A DNA stretch of 64,000 nucleotides from Paenibacillus sp. Soil787 (GCF_001429545.1 NZ_LMSP01000013.1:39-64038), one strand, 5' to 3'. Counted from the first letter of the stretch, positions 42,679-51,536 are shown. Made by a program: numbers and translations. The notes: generated from the letters alone by a model not told the origin.

Positions 42679-42734
42679 GAGGAGAACCCCTTCAGGGTTC
42701 AGTCCGCGCGGACTGAAGCGTAAGCGGAGGGAGC
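42679..42734. repeat. 55-nt structured repeat, copy 1
   Basis: The stretch from GAGGAGAACCCC to GGAGGGAGC matches 46258-46311 at most positions. Its centre CAGTCC-GCGC-GGACTG is a perfect hairpin here; the other copy is less perfect. It lies between two copies of the ssrA 3' end. The rest of the region 42662-43011 shows no gene. Confidence 0.7.
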
Positions 42735-42806
42735 ACGGCATTGAAATGTACCGCTAAGGTTATCATCGTGATTAGGCATCGTTAGTCAATTAATAGACAT
42801 TTCAAT

Positions 42807-42825
42807 ACTCCCCCTCACCTCCATA
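42807..42825 (+). repeat. ssrA 3' end, attachment-site-like copy 2
   Basis: The sequence repeats the last 18 bases of ssrA with one inserted C, without the rest of the gene. It looks like the scar of an integration and marks a 200-nt segment between copies 1 and 2. Confidence 0.6.
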
Positions 42826-42875
42826 CAAGGAAATTTCCTCCTCCGTACAAGCCTTATCGAGACTTTATAAGCAAA

Positions 42876-42912
42876 AAGGAGCCCGGCCAAAATTCAATCG
42901 GCTAAGCTCCTT
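42876..42912. terminator. Hairpin before the sensor kinase gene
   Basis: AAGGAGC pairs with GCTCCTT, with inner GGCC/GGCT-type pairs, and T-rich DNA follows. It would stop read-through into the kinase gene. Confidence 0.6.
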
Positions 42913-43011
42913 GTCACTTATTTTTTATATTGATGTTGGAATTGGTTCCTAATATAATTAATTCATCTTGTTCAACGCCGTAATAATCAACTATTTTACT
43001 AGGAGGCATTC

Positions 43012-45879
43012 ATGTCAAAAAGCAATTACGGCACTTTTAATTATATTAGTTCTCCGAAAAGTGATAAAACGGCGATTGAACGTGAATGGGAAAAGTTTAT
43101 GTCCGGAGAGTATTCGCAGCTGAATGTAAGGGCTTCGATGTACAACTCATGGCAGCGTTGCATAGAACAAGGAGTCGATCCTCTCAATAGTAAAGCCTCT
43201 TACACCTTAGGAATGGATCAAATTCGAGAGTATATGACGTCTCATTCATTATTTCGATTGGTCGAACCGTTTTTAAAAAAGTTGAAGCAGCTTGCCTCAA
43301 ATACCGGCTATCTTGTATCGTACTTCAATGGGGCCGGCGAAATGATTTATTATGACGGCGATATGTCCCTAATACTAAAAGCTGAAGACATTCATTTCTC
43401 GCCCGGCTCAAATTGGAGTGAAGGCAACGCAGGGACAAATGCAATTGGAACAGCCCTCGTCACCGGATTACCGAATCAAGTGTTTGCAAGCGAGCATTTT
43501 TGCCAGGATTTTCATAGCTGGACGTGTTCCGCCGCCCCCATCCACGATCCCGCTACAGGCAAAGTTCTCGGTATAATCGATTTAACCGGCTTTTGGACGG
43601 TTAATGATCTGAAAGCGCTTGATGCCGTTGTTAGGGCGACCCAAGATATTGAGAACATGCTTTACAACCACTTGAAAATCGAGCGGTTCCGGCTGTCTCA
43701 GTATTTTCTTGAGCTAACCAAAAGAATGACCCTACCGCTAGCGGTCCTAGACCGTGGAGGACGAGTCATCAAAGCTTCCCAACTGTTATATGAAAAAGAC
43801 TGGATAACACCCAATCATCGGATGAAACATCCATCCCTCGAACAAGAATTTTTCCCATCAAAAATGACCTGGGAAATTGAGTCCAACAATAAGATGTGGT
43901 TATTTGAACTCTCACCTTACTATTATGGCGGAAGGGCAATCGGATCCATTGTAAATGTCTTTCCGCCGGATATTGCCTCTTTCAAAAATTTACCCGATTT
44001 TCAACAGCACCAGGCACCCTCATCATCGTTCCAAAAAGAAGAAGCTGTTGAAACTCAAAGAATTTCAACGCAAGACCATTTTTACAAATCGCTATTCGTT
44101 CATCATCCGGACGCCATCTTCTCTTATAATTTACAAGGAATTCTTATCGAAGCAAATCCGGCGGCAGAAAGAATGCTTGGCTATAATGCGAGTGAACTAA
44201 ACAACATAAAGGTACAAGACTTAGCTCTCCCAGACCGCAAAGAACGTAAATTACAAGTTTTCACCAACTCTTCGAATGGTTTACATCAAGTGTGGGAAGC
44301 TGCTTTACAACATAAGCAAGGGCATAGTCTTGATGTCGAGCTAAAAAGCTTTCCGATCATTGTAGAAAACGAAATCGTCGGCGTATATGAAATCGTGCGA
44401 GATATCACGCTAGATCATCAACAAAATCTCGAAGACTTGAGGGCTGCAAAAGAACAGATCGAATCTTTCTTCAGCAATGCCGATGATGCGATGCTAGTTA
44501 TTAACACCAATCTTCATATTGTAAAGGCCAACAAATCTTTTGAAAGAGTATTTGGCTGGATAGAACAGGAGTTGCTCGGTAAAGAGCTTCCAATGATTCC
44601 TGACCACCTAAAAGAGGAAACCGATGACCTTCGCGACAACATGCGATGGTCCCGATATGTCCTTCCTTATGAAACCGTTAGTCAGTGCAAAGATGGCAGT
44701 CTGATCGATGTCAGCAATTCCGCCTTTCCTCTCTTTGACAGCAAAGGCAATGCCATCGCATATGTATTAATTTCAAGAGATCTTACGGAACTAAAACGAA
44801 TGGGAGAAAGGCTAATAGAAGGCGAGAAACGGTTACGGACGTTGATTAATTCCATTCCGGACCTCGTTATCTTCAAGGACGATCAAGGAAGGTGGATCGA
44901 AGCCAACGATAATGCACTAGCTTCTTTTCAGTTAGAGGGTACCGACTACCAGGGAATGACGGATAATGAGCTTGCCGCAAGCAATGAGTTCTATCATGAT
45001 ATCTATTTTCAATGTATGGTGTCTGATCATCAGGCTTGGGAAGAAGGCAGACAGATTCGAATCCAAGAAATCATTCCAAATCCCAATGGCAACTCTGCGA
45101 TTCTGGATGTAATCAAAATTCCAATTTATCATGCGGATGGTACACGCAAAGGACTTATCATTATCGGACGTGACATCACAGAGCTGAAGCATACGGAAGA
45201 ATTGCTGCGAAAAACGGAAAAGCTTGCCGTTGTCGGTCAACTAGCCGCAGGGATTGCCCACGAAATTCGCAATCCGCTTACGGCACTTAAAGGGTTCCTT
45301 AGTTTAATGAAGCCTCAAGCAAACGATAAAAACATTCGGTACTTGGAAGTCATGCTATCCGAAATTGAACAAATGGAATGGATCGCTAACCAATTTTTGA
45401 CCGTCTCAAAGCCGCAAACAGTGAAACTCGAAAGGAACAACTTGGAAACTGTGATCCGGCAGGTTTCTTCTTTTCTCTTTCCTCTTGCGACCATGCACAA
45501 TGTGCAAATTTTGATAGATTCGGACTCTGGAGAGCCGCTCATTGAATGCGAAGAAAATCAGCTGAAACAAGTCTTTATCAACATTGTGAAAAATGCCATA
45601 GAAGCGATGCCGCAAGGTGGACAAATTGAAATTGTGATCAAACTCAATACGGAATCAGTATCTGTTCGAGTCATTGACCAAGGATGCGGAATACCGCAAG
45701 ACAGACTTCCCCACCTTGGGGAACCTTTTTACAGCCTTAAGGAAAAAGGGACAGGCCTAGGGTTAATGATTTGCCACAAAATTATCAAAGAGCATCACGG
45801 AACCATACAAATTACAAGTGAAATGGGTCGAGGAACAACCGTTGAAATTATTTTGCCTTTTAACCGGGAAATGTTATAA
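43012..45879 (+). CDS. Orphan sensor histidine kinase with AcoR-like GAF domain and PAS domains
   Basis: A 955-residue predicted soluble kinase; I see no transmembrane segment. Residues 40-230 look like the N-terminal sensor of AcoR/DhaR enhancer-binding proteins: NSWQRCIEQGVDP, then GTNAIGTAL, and WTCSAAPIHDPATGKVLG. Three PAS-like domains follow (about 360-470, 480-590, 605-725). The kinase core has the phospho-acceptor His750 in AHEIRNPLTALKG and an ATPase domain with VIDQGCGIP and GTGLGL. The H-box resembles sporulation kinases KinA-KinE. No response regulator is adjacent. It could feed the Spo0F relay; the input ligand is unknown. ACTAGGAGG precedes ATG 43012. It lies between ssrA 3'-end copies and may be acquired. 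Confidence 0.8.
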   Translation: MSKSNYGTFNYISSPKSDKTAIEREWEKFMSGEYSQLNVRASMYNSWQRCIEQGVDPLNSKASYTLGMDQIREYMTSHSLFRLVEPFLKKLKQLASNTGYLVSYFNGAGEMIYYDGDMSLILKAEDIHFSPGSNWSEGNAGTNAIGTALVTGLPNQVFASEHFCQDFHSWTCSAAPIHDPATGKVLGIIDLTGFWTVNDLKALDAVVRATQDIENMLYNHLKIERFRLSQYFLELTKRMTLPLAVLDRGGRVIKASQLLYEKDWITPNHRMKHPSLEQEFFPSKMTWEIESNNKMWLFELSPYYYGGRAIGSIVNVFPPDIASFKNLPDFQQHQAPSSSFQKEEAVETQRISTQDHFYKSLFVHHPDAIFSYNLQGILIEANPAAERMLGYNASELNNIKVQDLALPDRKERKLQVFTNSSNGLHQVWEAALQHKQGHSLDVELKSFPIIVENEIVGVYEIVRDITLDHQQNLEDLRAAKEQIESFFSNADDAMLVINTNLHIVKANKSFERVFGWIEQELLGKELPMIPDHLKEETDDLRDNMRWSRYVLPYETVSQCKDGSLIDVSNSAFPLFDSKGNAIAYVLISRDLTELKRMGERLIEGEKRLRTLINSIPDLVIFKDDQGRWIEANDNALASFQLEGTDYQGMTDNELAASNEFYHDIYFQCMVSDHQAWEEGRQIRIQEIIPNPNGNSAILDVIKIPIYHADGTRKGLIIIGRDITELKHTEELLRKTEKLAVVGQLAAGIAHEIRNPLTALKGFLSLMKPQANDKNIRYLEVMLSEIEQMEWIANQFLTVSKPQTVKLERNNLETVIRQVSSFLFPLATMHNVQILIDSDSGEPLIECEENQLKQVFINIVKNAIEAMPQGGQIEIVIKLNTESVSVRVIDQGCGIPQDRLPHLGEPFYSLKEKGTGLGLMICHKIIKEHHGTIQITSEMGRGTTVEIILPFNREML

Positions 45880-45923
45880 CGAACGTTTATCCTCGTGAAG
45901 TCGAATAAGTCTTATACCTGCAA

Positions 45924-46230
45924 TTGATTTGAGAAAAGCATAGATCCTATTATTCTTGAGCGCGGGCAAAGGTACCGGGAAAACAGTCACATTTTATCCA
46001 TTGAAGTGGTGGGACCGGGATTGTACCGAGCTGAAGTTGAGGGGAATGAGCTTTATGATGTGGAGGTTCATCTTGGCTCCCGCGGCGAAGTGGTATATAC
46101 AGAGTGTGACTGCCCTTACGACATGGGGGCAATTGGAACGTTGGAAAGAATAGTCTCATATCTTAATCAATTTGATCTGTTGGAGTTATACAAGACCTTT
46201 GAAGAGGGTGTCCCAAAAGTGCTTTTGTGA
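45924..46230 (+). pseudogene. Truncated SWIM zinc-finger gene, copy 1
   Basis: The frame from 45950 reads ILERGQRYRENSHILSIEVV and continues to CDCPYDMGAI, closely matching the start of the gene at 47307. It has no start codon, and just after GAI it departs, so the second half of the SWIM motif (CxH) is missing. Its upstream DNA matches 47211-47228, but about 100 bases present in copy 2 are absent, as if lost between GAGAAAAGCA and GAGAATAGCA. Confidence 0.82.
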
Positions 46231-46257
46231 CATCCTCATTCATTGTATGGGTTTCGG

Positions 46258-46311
46258 GAGGAGACCCCTCGAGTGTTCAGCCGCGCAGACTGTAGCGTAT
46301 GCGGTGGGTGC
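46258..46311. repeat. 55-nt structured repeat, copy 2
   Basis: It matches 42679-42734 with several differences (GAGGAGACCCC, TTCAGCCGCGCAGACTG, GCGGTGGGTGC). It lies just after the truncated SWIM gene. Confidence 0.65.
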
Positions 46312-46338
46312 TAATCCCTGTTCCCGTGAGGTTTTAAG

Positions 46339-46372
46339 CCCGATTGGACGCTTGTCCAATCGGGTTTTATTT
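46339..46372 (+). terminator. Terminator before the small gene pair
   Basis: CCCGATTGGAC-GCTT-GTCCAATCGGG, a perfect 11-bp stem, is followed by TTTTATTT. Confidence 0.92.
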
Positions 46373-46412
46373 ATGATATAATTAGTGTAAGGATATTAAT
46401 GGAGGTGATGAG

Positions 46413-46670
46413 ATGCGTTGGGAAGAAGTGCAAGAGAGGTTCCCTAATGAATGGGTTGTACTTGAAGCGACGAAGGCTCATTCTGAAAAGGGCAGTCGTT
46501 ATATTGAAGAAGTTGTGGTTATTGACAAGTTCGATGACTCAACGGCAGCAATGCGTCGATATAGCGAATTACACAAGCAAGATCCTCAACGTGAGTACTG
46601 TTTTTTTCATACGTCTCGTCCCACTTTAGTAGCCCGTGAAAGATACGTTGGAGTACGAGGACCTAGATGA
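46413..46670 (+). CDS. Hypothetical small protein coupled to a retropepsin-like protein
   Basis: An 85-residue soluble protein starting RWEEVQERFPNEWVVLEA. I do not recognise a domain. The sequence is predicted alpha/beta, rich in charged residues and without a signal peptide. AATGGAGGTGATG precedes ATG 46413, and a strong terminator lies upstream, so a promoter (TATAAT-like TGATATAATTAG) is probably at 46374-46386. Its end overlaps the next gene as ATGA, which implies joint expression and probably a joint function. Confidence 0.75.
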   Translation: MRWEEVQERFPNEWVVLEATKAHSEKGSRYIEEVVVIDKFDDSTAAMRRYSELHKQDPQREYCFFHTSRPTLVARERYVGVRGPR

Positions 46671-47062
46671 ATTATAATATACAATATGGCCTCCCATTTG
46701 TGACTGTTACAATCCAATTTCGTGGAACGAGACTGATACTTGAAAAAATTCTGTTGGATACGGGATCTGCTGGAACAATTTTCAATTCTGATGTGGTTGG
46801 AGTAATTGGAGTAATCCCTGAATCTGAAGATATAGTTGATACTATTCGAGGTGTCGGTGGAGTTGAATACGTGTATACAAAGAACTTTGATGCTATTTAT
46901 CTTGATAGCGTTTGTTTAAATAATTTTCAGGTTGAGGTCGGCAATATGGACTATGGAATGGAAATTGACGGAATTATTGGATTTGATTTTATCCAAGCTG
47001 CAAAACTAATCATAGATACGATCAGAATGCAAGTCTACTCAGTTGACCATGATAATAACTAG
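46667..47062 (+). CDS. Retropepsin-like aspartic protease
   Basis: A 131-residue protein of the clan AA aspartic-protease fold. The catalytic motif LLDTGSAGTIF is near residues 29-39, and the second half has MEIDGIIGFDFI, the hydrophobic-hydrophobic-Gly signature that supports the active site. Such single-domain enzymes work as dimers. No signal or transmembrane segment is visible, so it should be cytosolic. It is coupled to the 85-residue protein. The substrate is unknown; self-processing or cleavage of the partner is speculation. Confidence 0.75.
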   Translation: MNYNIQYGLPFVTVTIQFRGTRLILEKILLDTGSAGTIFNSDVVGVIGVIPESEDIVDTIRGVGGVEYVYTKNFDAIYLDSVCLNNFQVEVGNMDYGMEIDGIIGFDFIQAAKLIIDTIRMQVYSVDHDNN

Positions 47063-47119
47063 TGGCCACCTTCAATTACATCTTCAGCATCACGCGGCAG
47101 CGCATTGTGTACGTTACGG

Positions 47120-47134
47120 CTCACCTCCATACAA
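47120..47134 (+). repeat. ssrA 3' end, attachment-site-like copy 3
   Basis: CTCACCTCCATACAA is identical to the right part of copy 2 (42814-42828), and its first 12 bases match the ssrA end. A terminator-like hairpin follows at once, as after ssrA. It may be the right border of a 4.3-kb inserted segment. Confidence 0.55.
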
Positions 47135-47138
47135 AATG

Positions 47139-47164
47139 AAGCTCCCGAGAGGGTGCTTTTTTTC
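47139..47164 (+). terminator. Terminator after attachment-like copy 3
   Basis: AAGC-T-CCC-GAGA-GGG-T-GCTT followed by TTTTTTTC. Confidence 0.65.
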
Positions 47165-47306
47165 TTTTGGTTAATTCGATTTGCTGTCATCCTGGCAGGC
47201 TTCTTTATTGTTGATTTGAGAAAAGCAATAGTAGGCAAGAAGAGACAAATTTGAGAAAATGAAAGCATGAACAACTCAAATCATTTAACAAAGTAGGGAT
47301 ACATAA

Positions 47307-49015
47307 ATGAAATTGAAAGAAATTGAGAATAGCATAGATCCTATCATTCTTGAGCGCGGGGCAAGGTATCGAGAGAACGGTCATATTCTATCCATTGAAG
47401 AGGTGGGGCCAGGATTGTACCGAGCTGAAGTTGAGGGGGAATGAACTTTATGATGTGGAGGTTCAGCTTGGCTCCCGCGGTGAAGTGGTATATACGGCGT
47501 GCGACTGTCCTTACGACATGGGGGCAATATGTAAGCATGAAGCTGCTGTGCTTTTAGAAATTAGAGACGAGTTATCTCATAGGGGAACAGTTTCGGATTC
47601 TTCTAAATCTAAGCCCTCAAGTAAAGTAGATTTATCTGACGAACTGTCTAAGCTTAGTAAAGAGGAGCTGGTTGCGTTACTTCTCCACTTTTCGAAAGAG
47701 AATTCAGGAAGTAGAGCAAATGCTTACTCTGAAATTTCATGACGCCAGCAGTGACGAGGGTTTGGCCCAGTATAAAAAAACGATTCGATCCTATGTGAAG
47801 ATGAACTCCGATCGACATGGTTTTGTGCCTTATCGCAATGTGTCCTCTGCTGTAACTGGTGCTGAACTGGTTATGGAAAAGGCCGAGGAAGAATTGGAAA
47901 AAGGACAGCGTCTGTCTGCTGTTAAAATAAGCTTTTGCATTTTGCATGAGATGGGGGAATTGCTTCGGTCGTGTGACGATTCTGATGGCATTGTAGGCGG
48001 GATGATTCAGCAGTGTTTGAATTTAGTTCATAATGCAGTTTGTGATCTCGAAAGCAATTCCGAAATAGATAGACCCGCCATGTTGGAGCTGCTTCTCAAA
48101 GAGACATTTCATCCGGACCTTGAAGAATGGAGTGAGTGGCAATTATCTCTTTTGCAAAGTGGTGCATGTTTGATAAAGAATGATAAGGAGAGGACAGAGT
48201 GGGAACAGCAAGTAGTGAAATTAGAAGAGAAAGAGAAACGAAATTCCTCATATGGATCGTATTTTGCTGAAGATATTGCTAGGCTCCGGTATCAAATGAT
48301 TCAGAAGTTTGATGGTGATGAACAAGCAACGAAATTTGTACAAGATCATCTCGACTTTACCGCTTTTCGTAAAATGCCGATTGCTACTGCTATGAATCAT
48401 CAGCAATATGATAAGGCGCTGCAGTTAGCCGAGGAAGGCGAGCGTCACGATACACGTAAAGGTTATCCGGGTCTGGTGGATCAGTGGAAAAGGTATCGCT
48501 ATGACATATATCAGCTTACACACCAAGTTGAACATCAAAAAAAGCTGGCGGAGGAATTTCTAGTATCGGGTGAGTATGCCTATTATGCGCAATTAAAAGA
48601 ATTATTTAGCAAGGATGAATAGTCATCTGTATATGAGAGGATCTTAAGCGATCTGGAAAATAATCAAAGAGGAAATTGGCATGTAAATTCCTTATACACC
48701 CAATTACTTATAGAAGAGAAAGAAACACGGAGACTGCTGAATTATGTCAAAATGCACAAAAGTTATGTAGTAAACTTCTATACGCATCTGGTGGGTAAGT
48801 ATGCAGAAGAAGTTTTTGAATTGTTTGTTGAGCACATTGTGGAGGAAGCAGCTCGAGCAACAAATCGAAAAGCGTATCAGAAGGTGTGTCAAATTATCCG
48901 TCAACTAATCAAAGCCAATGGATCGGTTCATGCGGAAAAGTTAATACAACAGTTTCGTCTTGTTTATCCGAATAGACATGCTTTCATGGATGAACTGCAG
49001 ATGATTAAGTCATGA
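47307..49015 (+). pseudogene. SWIM zinc-finger protein gene, copy 2, decayed
   Basis: The original would be about 570 residues. It starts at ATG 47307 (KLKEIENSIDPIILERG), and the SWIM motif CDC...ICKH lies near residue 75-88. Three lesions break it: an extra G in the run near 47437 (copy 1 has GGGG and stays in frame), a frame change near 47703 (KEN then QEVEQML), and an in-frame TAG at 48620-48622, after which SVYERILSDLE continues in the same frame to 49015. SWIM proteins bind DNA or protein and are often coded near SNF2 helicases; none is here. A base substitution to TAG shows real decay rather than read errors. Confidence 0.85.
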
Positions 49016-49087
49016 AATTACCAAGAATGAAGTAAGAAGTACGATATGATAAAATGGGATCATAAAATTCAAGAGAGGTTGATCGAA

Positions 49088-49528
49088 ATGAATCTATTAG
49101 ACGAGCTTATTGATGCTTACTTGGATAACAACATTGAGCATCCTTACTATTTGGATCTGCAAACGGGGCAAGTCATTCTAGATATGGACGAAGCATACAC
49201 AGGGGAACCGGGCATCGACTTGGATGATGAGGAAAACGAAGAACGGTATATTGACATTCCAAAGATTGATTCAAATGAGGCATTTTATGTGATGACAAAA
49301 TTTGCTCAGCGTACCGAATCCGATCCTGAAGATAAATTGTTTGATGCTCTGGATGGTAATAAACCTTTTAGAAGGTTTAAGGATACTCTTTATGAATTGG
49401 ATATTTGGGATGAGTGGAACAAGTTCGAGAAAAAACTTGCAGAAGAAGAAATCCAGACGTGGATGAATCAATATGAGCTGGATTACAATGAATTGAGCGA
49501 AAAGCACAAAAATAATAACGCTTTTTGA
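49088..49528 (+). CDS. UPF0158-family protein
   Basis: A 146-residue acidic protein of unknown function resembling UPF0158: LDLQTGQVILDMDEAY, IDIPKIDSNEAFYVMTKFAQ and an acidic W/F-rich C terminus. I chose ATG 49088, eight bases after AGAGAGG; a start at 49046 overlaps a -10-like TATGATAAAAT. It is followed 22 bases later by another small gene. Confidence 0.72.
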   Translation: MNLLDELIDAYLDNNIEHPYYLDLQTGQVILDMDEAYTGEPGIDLDDEENEERYIDIPKIDSNEAFYVMTKFAQRTESDPEDKLFDALDGNKPFRRFKDTLYELDIWDEWNKFEKKLAEEEIQTWMNQYELDYNELSEKHKNNNAF

Positions 49529-49550
49529 CCATGAAAGGGCGTAGTTCGTT

Positions 49551-49979
49551 TTGAATAGACAAGAGTTACAGAAAAAAGTTCGTCATACGGTGCATCAATT
49601 AATCTGGGAAAAAGGGTATGCGAGCCCACTGGATTTGTTCTTGAAGATGGAGAAGATCTCCCCAAAGCTTGTAGAGGAATGGCGATTCCGAAGGGTTCCC
49701 TACCTAGAGAGGGTCCTTAACGGGAATTTGGGTCAACTCAGCTTCATCATGAAAGAATTCCGGAAAACGGCAAGGGATTTGAACCTTAAGGAATCTTATA
49801 GACCCTATATGTCCTGGGGAAAAGGGGCGAAACAGCAGCTGCGCTTCTCGAAAACAGGTGATTACCAAGTTGAACGACACTATTCCACCCATTATATAAA
49901 GCTGCCCAAACAAGAACAAGCCGATTATAAACACGCTTCAGGTGAATTCAATCAACAGCAAGAAAGTGACGAAGCTTGA
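49551..49979 (+). CDS. Hypothetical protein
   Basis: A 142-residue basic protein, start TTG 49551 (NRQELQKKVRHTVHQLIWEKGYAS). I recognise no domain. The first half is helical and basic (FRKTARDLNLKESYRPY), and the C terminus is polar and Gln-rich. It lies 22 bases after the UPF0158 gene and 59 before the SEC-C gene, all on one strand, so the three may form an operon. Confidence 0.6.
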   Translation: MNRQELQKKVRHTVHQLIWEKGYASPLDLFLKMEKISPKLVEEWRFRRVPYLERVLNGNLGQLSFIMKEFRKTARDLNLKESYRPYMSWGKGAKQQLRFSKTGDYQVERHYSTHYIKLPKQEQADYKHASGEFNQQQESDEA

Positions 49980-50038
49980 AACTGAACTATCAATAAAAAT
50001 CAATTAGCCGATATAATTCTAGAAAGGCAGGTCTTTAC

Positions 50039-51508
50039 ATGCCGACTCCACATGCTGCTATTAATCCTTTGCTTATATCCACCCTGACAGGACAACCTTT
50101 ATCAAGTATTCCTGAGAAACCGACTGCTTCCTTGATGCCCGGCTTTCTTACCAAGCTCATTGTTAAACACAAAAAGAAGATCGGTCCTCATTTCGAATCT
50201 AACAAGCAGATTTTGATTTGCGGCTATTGCGGGAGTAAAGGACATTACGATCTCGGATTCGTCGCATTCAACCTAGACCGTTGGCAGAAAGATGAGAAGG
50301 ACTCAGCAGGCAAACAGACCAAAAGAAATATGATTGATTATGTACAAACAACAGGATATTTTCGATGTAAACAATGCAATGGAGCAGGGAACTGGGGATT
50401 TAAGGATCCTTTATTCGGTTTAGGTTTTTTGACGGAGTTGCTAGTCGGAGCTAAAGAAGATCAATCCCGTTACAGTGTAGGCCAAATAGCCCTTTATGAC
50501 GGGAGTACTCCCAGGTGGGCAACCGATGCAGAGGAAAACTTCTTGGCTAAGCTTCGTGAAAATGGTCAGGACGGATTCCTGTGGAACCGATTAGGCAACC
50601 TGTATTTGAAAGGGGGAAGACCCGAGCTGGCTGCAGCGGCGTACGAGAAGTCTATTCAGGTGGACCCGTCGCAAGTGGAGTCCCATTATTCACTCGGTGG
50701 GCTTTTATTTCAGATTGGTGAGCTTGAAAAATCTGCTTATCATGGCAGAATGATGCTGGTATACGCCCGTCTCTACTCAAAGATGTCCGTCCTTGATTTG
50801 AGAGAAATTTTGGCTGCAGGACTGCAGAACTTACATTACATTCATATGGAATCGGACCGGAAAATCGCGTTTATGCCGACAATGGAAGAGTTTGAGCTTA
50901 TAGATACAAATCAGGAAACGGCTGCAGGGGCTGAAGCTTCTACTATTTCGTTAGCGGATTTGGAGATTTTTCCGGATGAACGGAAATCATTTTACCCTTT
51001 AGCGGAAATGTATATGTGGCTCAGAAAGGATGAAATTCCGGCGAGCGAGAGAACTTTGGATCCATGCCTCCCAGGCCCAGGGCACCGCAAGGAGGCCGTC
51101 ACAGAGGTAAAGGGTCATTCTGCAACGCAATTAGGCTCTGAGAATAGGCCTATCGTCATACAAGTAAAATCAGAAGAAAGAGCCGAGAAAATCTATCAAC
51201 TATGCGAGCGATACGAGCTTCAATGCATCATTGGTATTGAATATATGGAAGATTTGTCCGACCTTAGAAAAGCGTTAATGCAAAAGCTTAGTCCAACCAA
51301 TGTATATGCTCCATGTCCATGCGGCAGCGGGCTGAAATTTAAGTTTTGTTGCGCCAATAAGATCAAGAACTTTGATTTGGAGAGGTTTATAGCGGAATAT
51401 GGTACAAGCGGCGAGGATAACAGAATTTGTGAGGAGGGTATGAAGAGGCACTTTATAAGTGTCTCTTTGTGCTATGTGCTACACATCGGCACACCTTCAA
51501 AAAAATGA
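50039..51508 (+). CDS. TPR and SEC-C motif protein
   Basis: A 489-residue protein. Near residues 61-120 are two CxxC pairs (CGYCGSKGHYD and CKQCNGAGNWG), a likely zinc ribbon. TPR-like repeats lie at 185-250 (NRLGNLYLKGGRPELAAAAYEKS cut by me at its core, EKSIQVDPSQVE). The SEC-C metal motif PCPCGSGLKFKFCC is near 431-444. The last 40 residues read through a hairpin (51444-51466) and look unlike the rest, so the natural stop was probably lost by a frameshift close to 51400-51440. The function is unknown; SEC-C binds zinc and often mediates protein contacts. Confidence 0.75.
   Translation: MPTPHAAINPLLISTLTGQPLSSIPEKPTASLMPGFLTKLIVKHKKKIGPHFESNKQILICGYCGSKGHYDLGFVAFNLDRWQKDEKDSAGKQTKRNMIDYVQTTGYFRCKQCNGAGNWGFKDPLFGLGFLTELLVGAKEDQSRYSVGQIALYDGSTPRWATDAEENFLAKLRENGQDGFLWNRLGNLYLKGGRPELAAAAYEKSIQVDPSQVESHYSLGGLLFQIGELEKSAYHGRMMLVYARLYSKMSVLDLREILAAGLQNLHYIHMESDRKIAFMPTMEEFELIDTNQETAAGAEASTISLADLEIFPDERKSFYPLAEMYMWLRKDEIPASERTLDPCLPGPGHRKEAVTEVKGHSATQLGSENRPIVIQVKSEERAEKIYQLCERYELQCIIGIEYMEDLSDLRKALMQKLSPTNVYAPCPCGSGLKFKFCCANKIKNFDLERFIAEYGTSGEDNRICEEGMKRHFISVSLCYVLHIGTPSKK
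51444..51466 (+). terminator. Hairpin inside the 3' end of the SEC-C gene
   Basis: AGAGGCACTT pairs with AAGTGTCTCT and TT follows. Its position inside the reading frame supports a lost stop codon. Confidence 0.55.
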
Positions 51509-51534
51509 AAAAGCACCCATGAGGGTGCTTTTAT
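51509..51534 (+). terminator. Terminator after the SEC-C gene
   Basis: AAGCACCC-ATGA-GGGTGCTT followed by TTAT. Confidence 0.8.
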
Positions 51535-51536
51535 AA

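Noticed and set aside
43012..45879. Sigma-54 activator (AcoR)
   Set aside because: The N terminus fits, but there is no AAA+ domain or Fis-type helix-turn-helix; the C terminus is a histidine kinase.
46413..47062. Classical toxin-antitoxin pair
   Set aside because: The second gene has clear protease motifs and the first has no antitoxin DNA-binding pattern, so the label is not supported.
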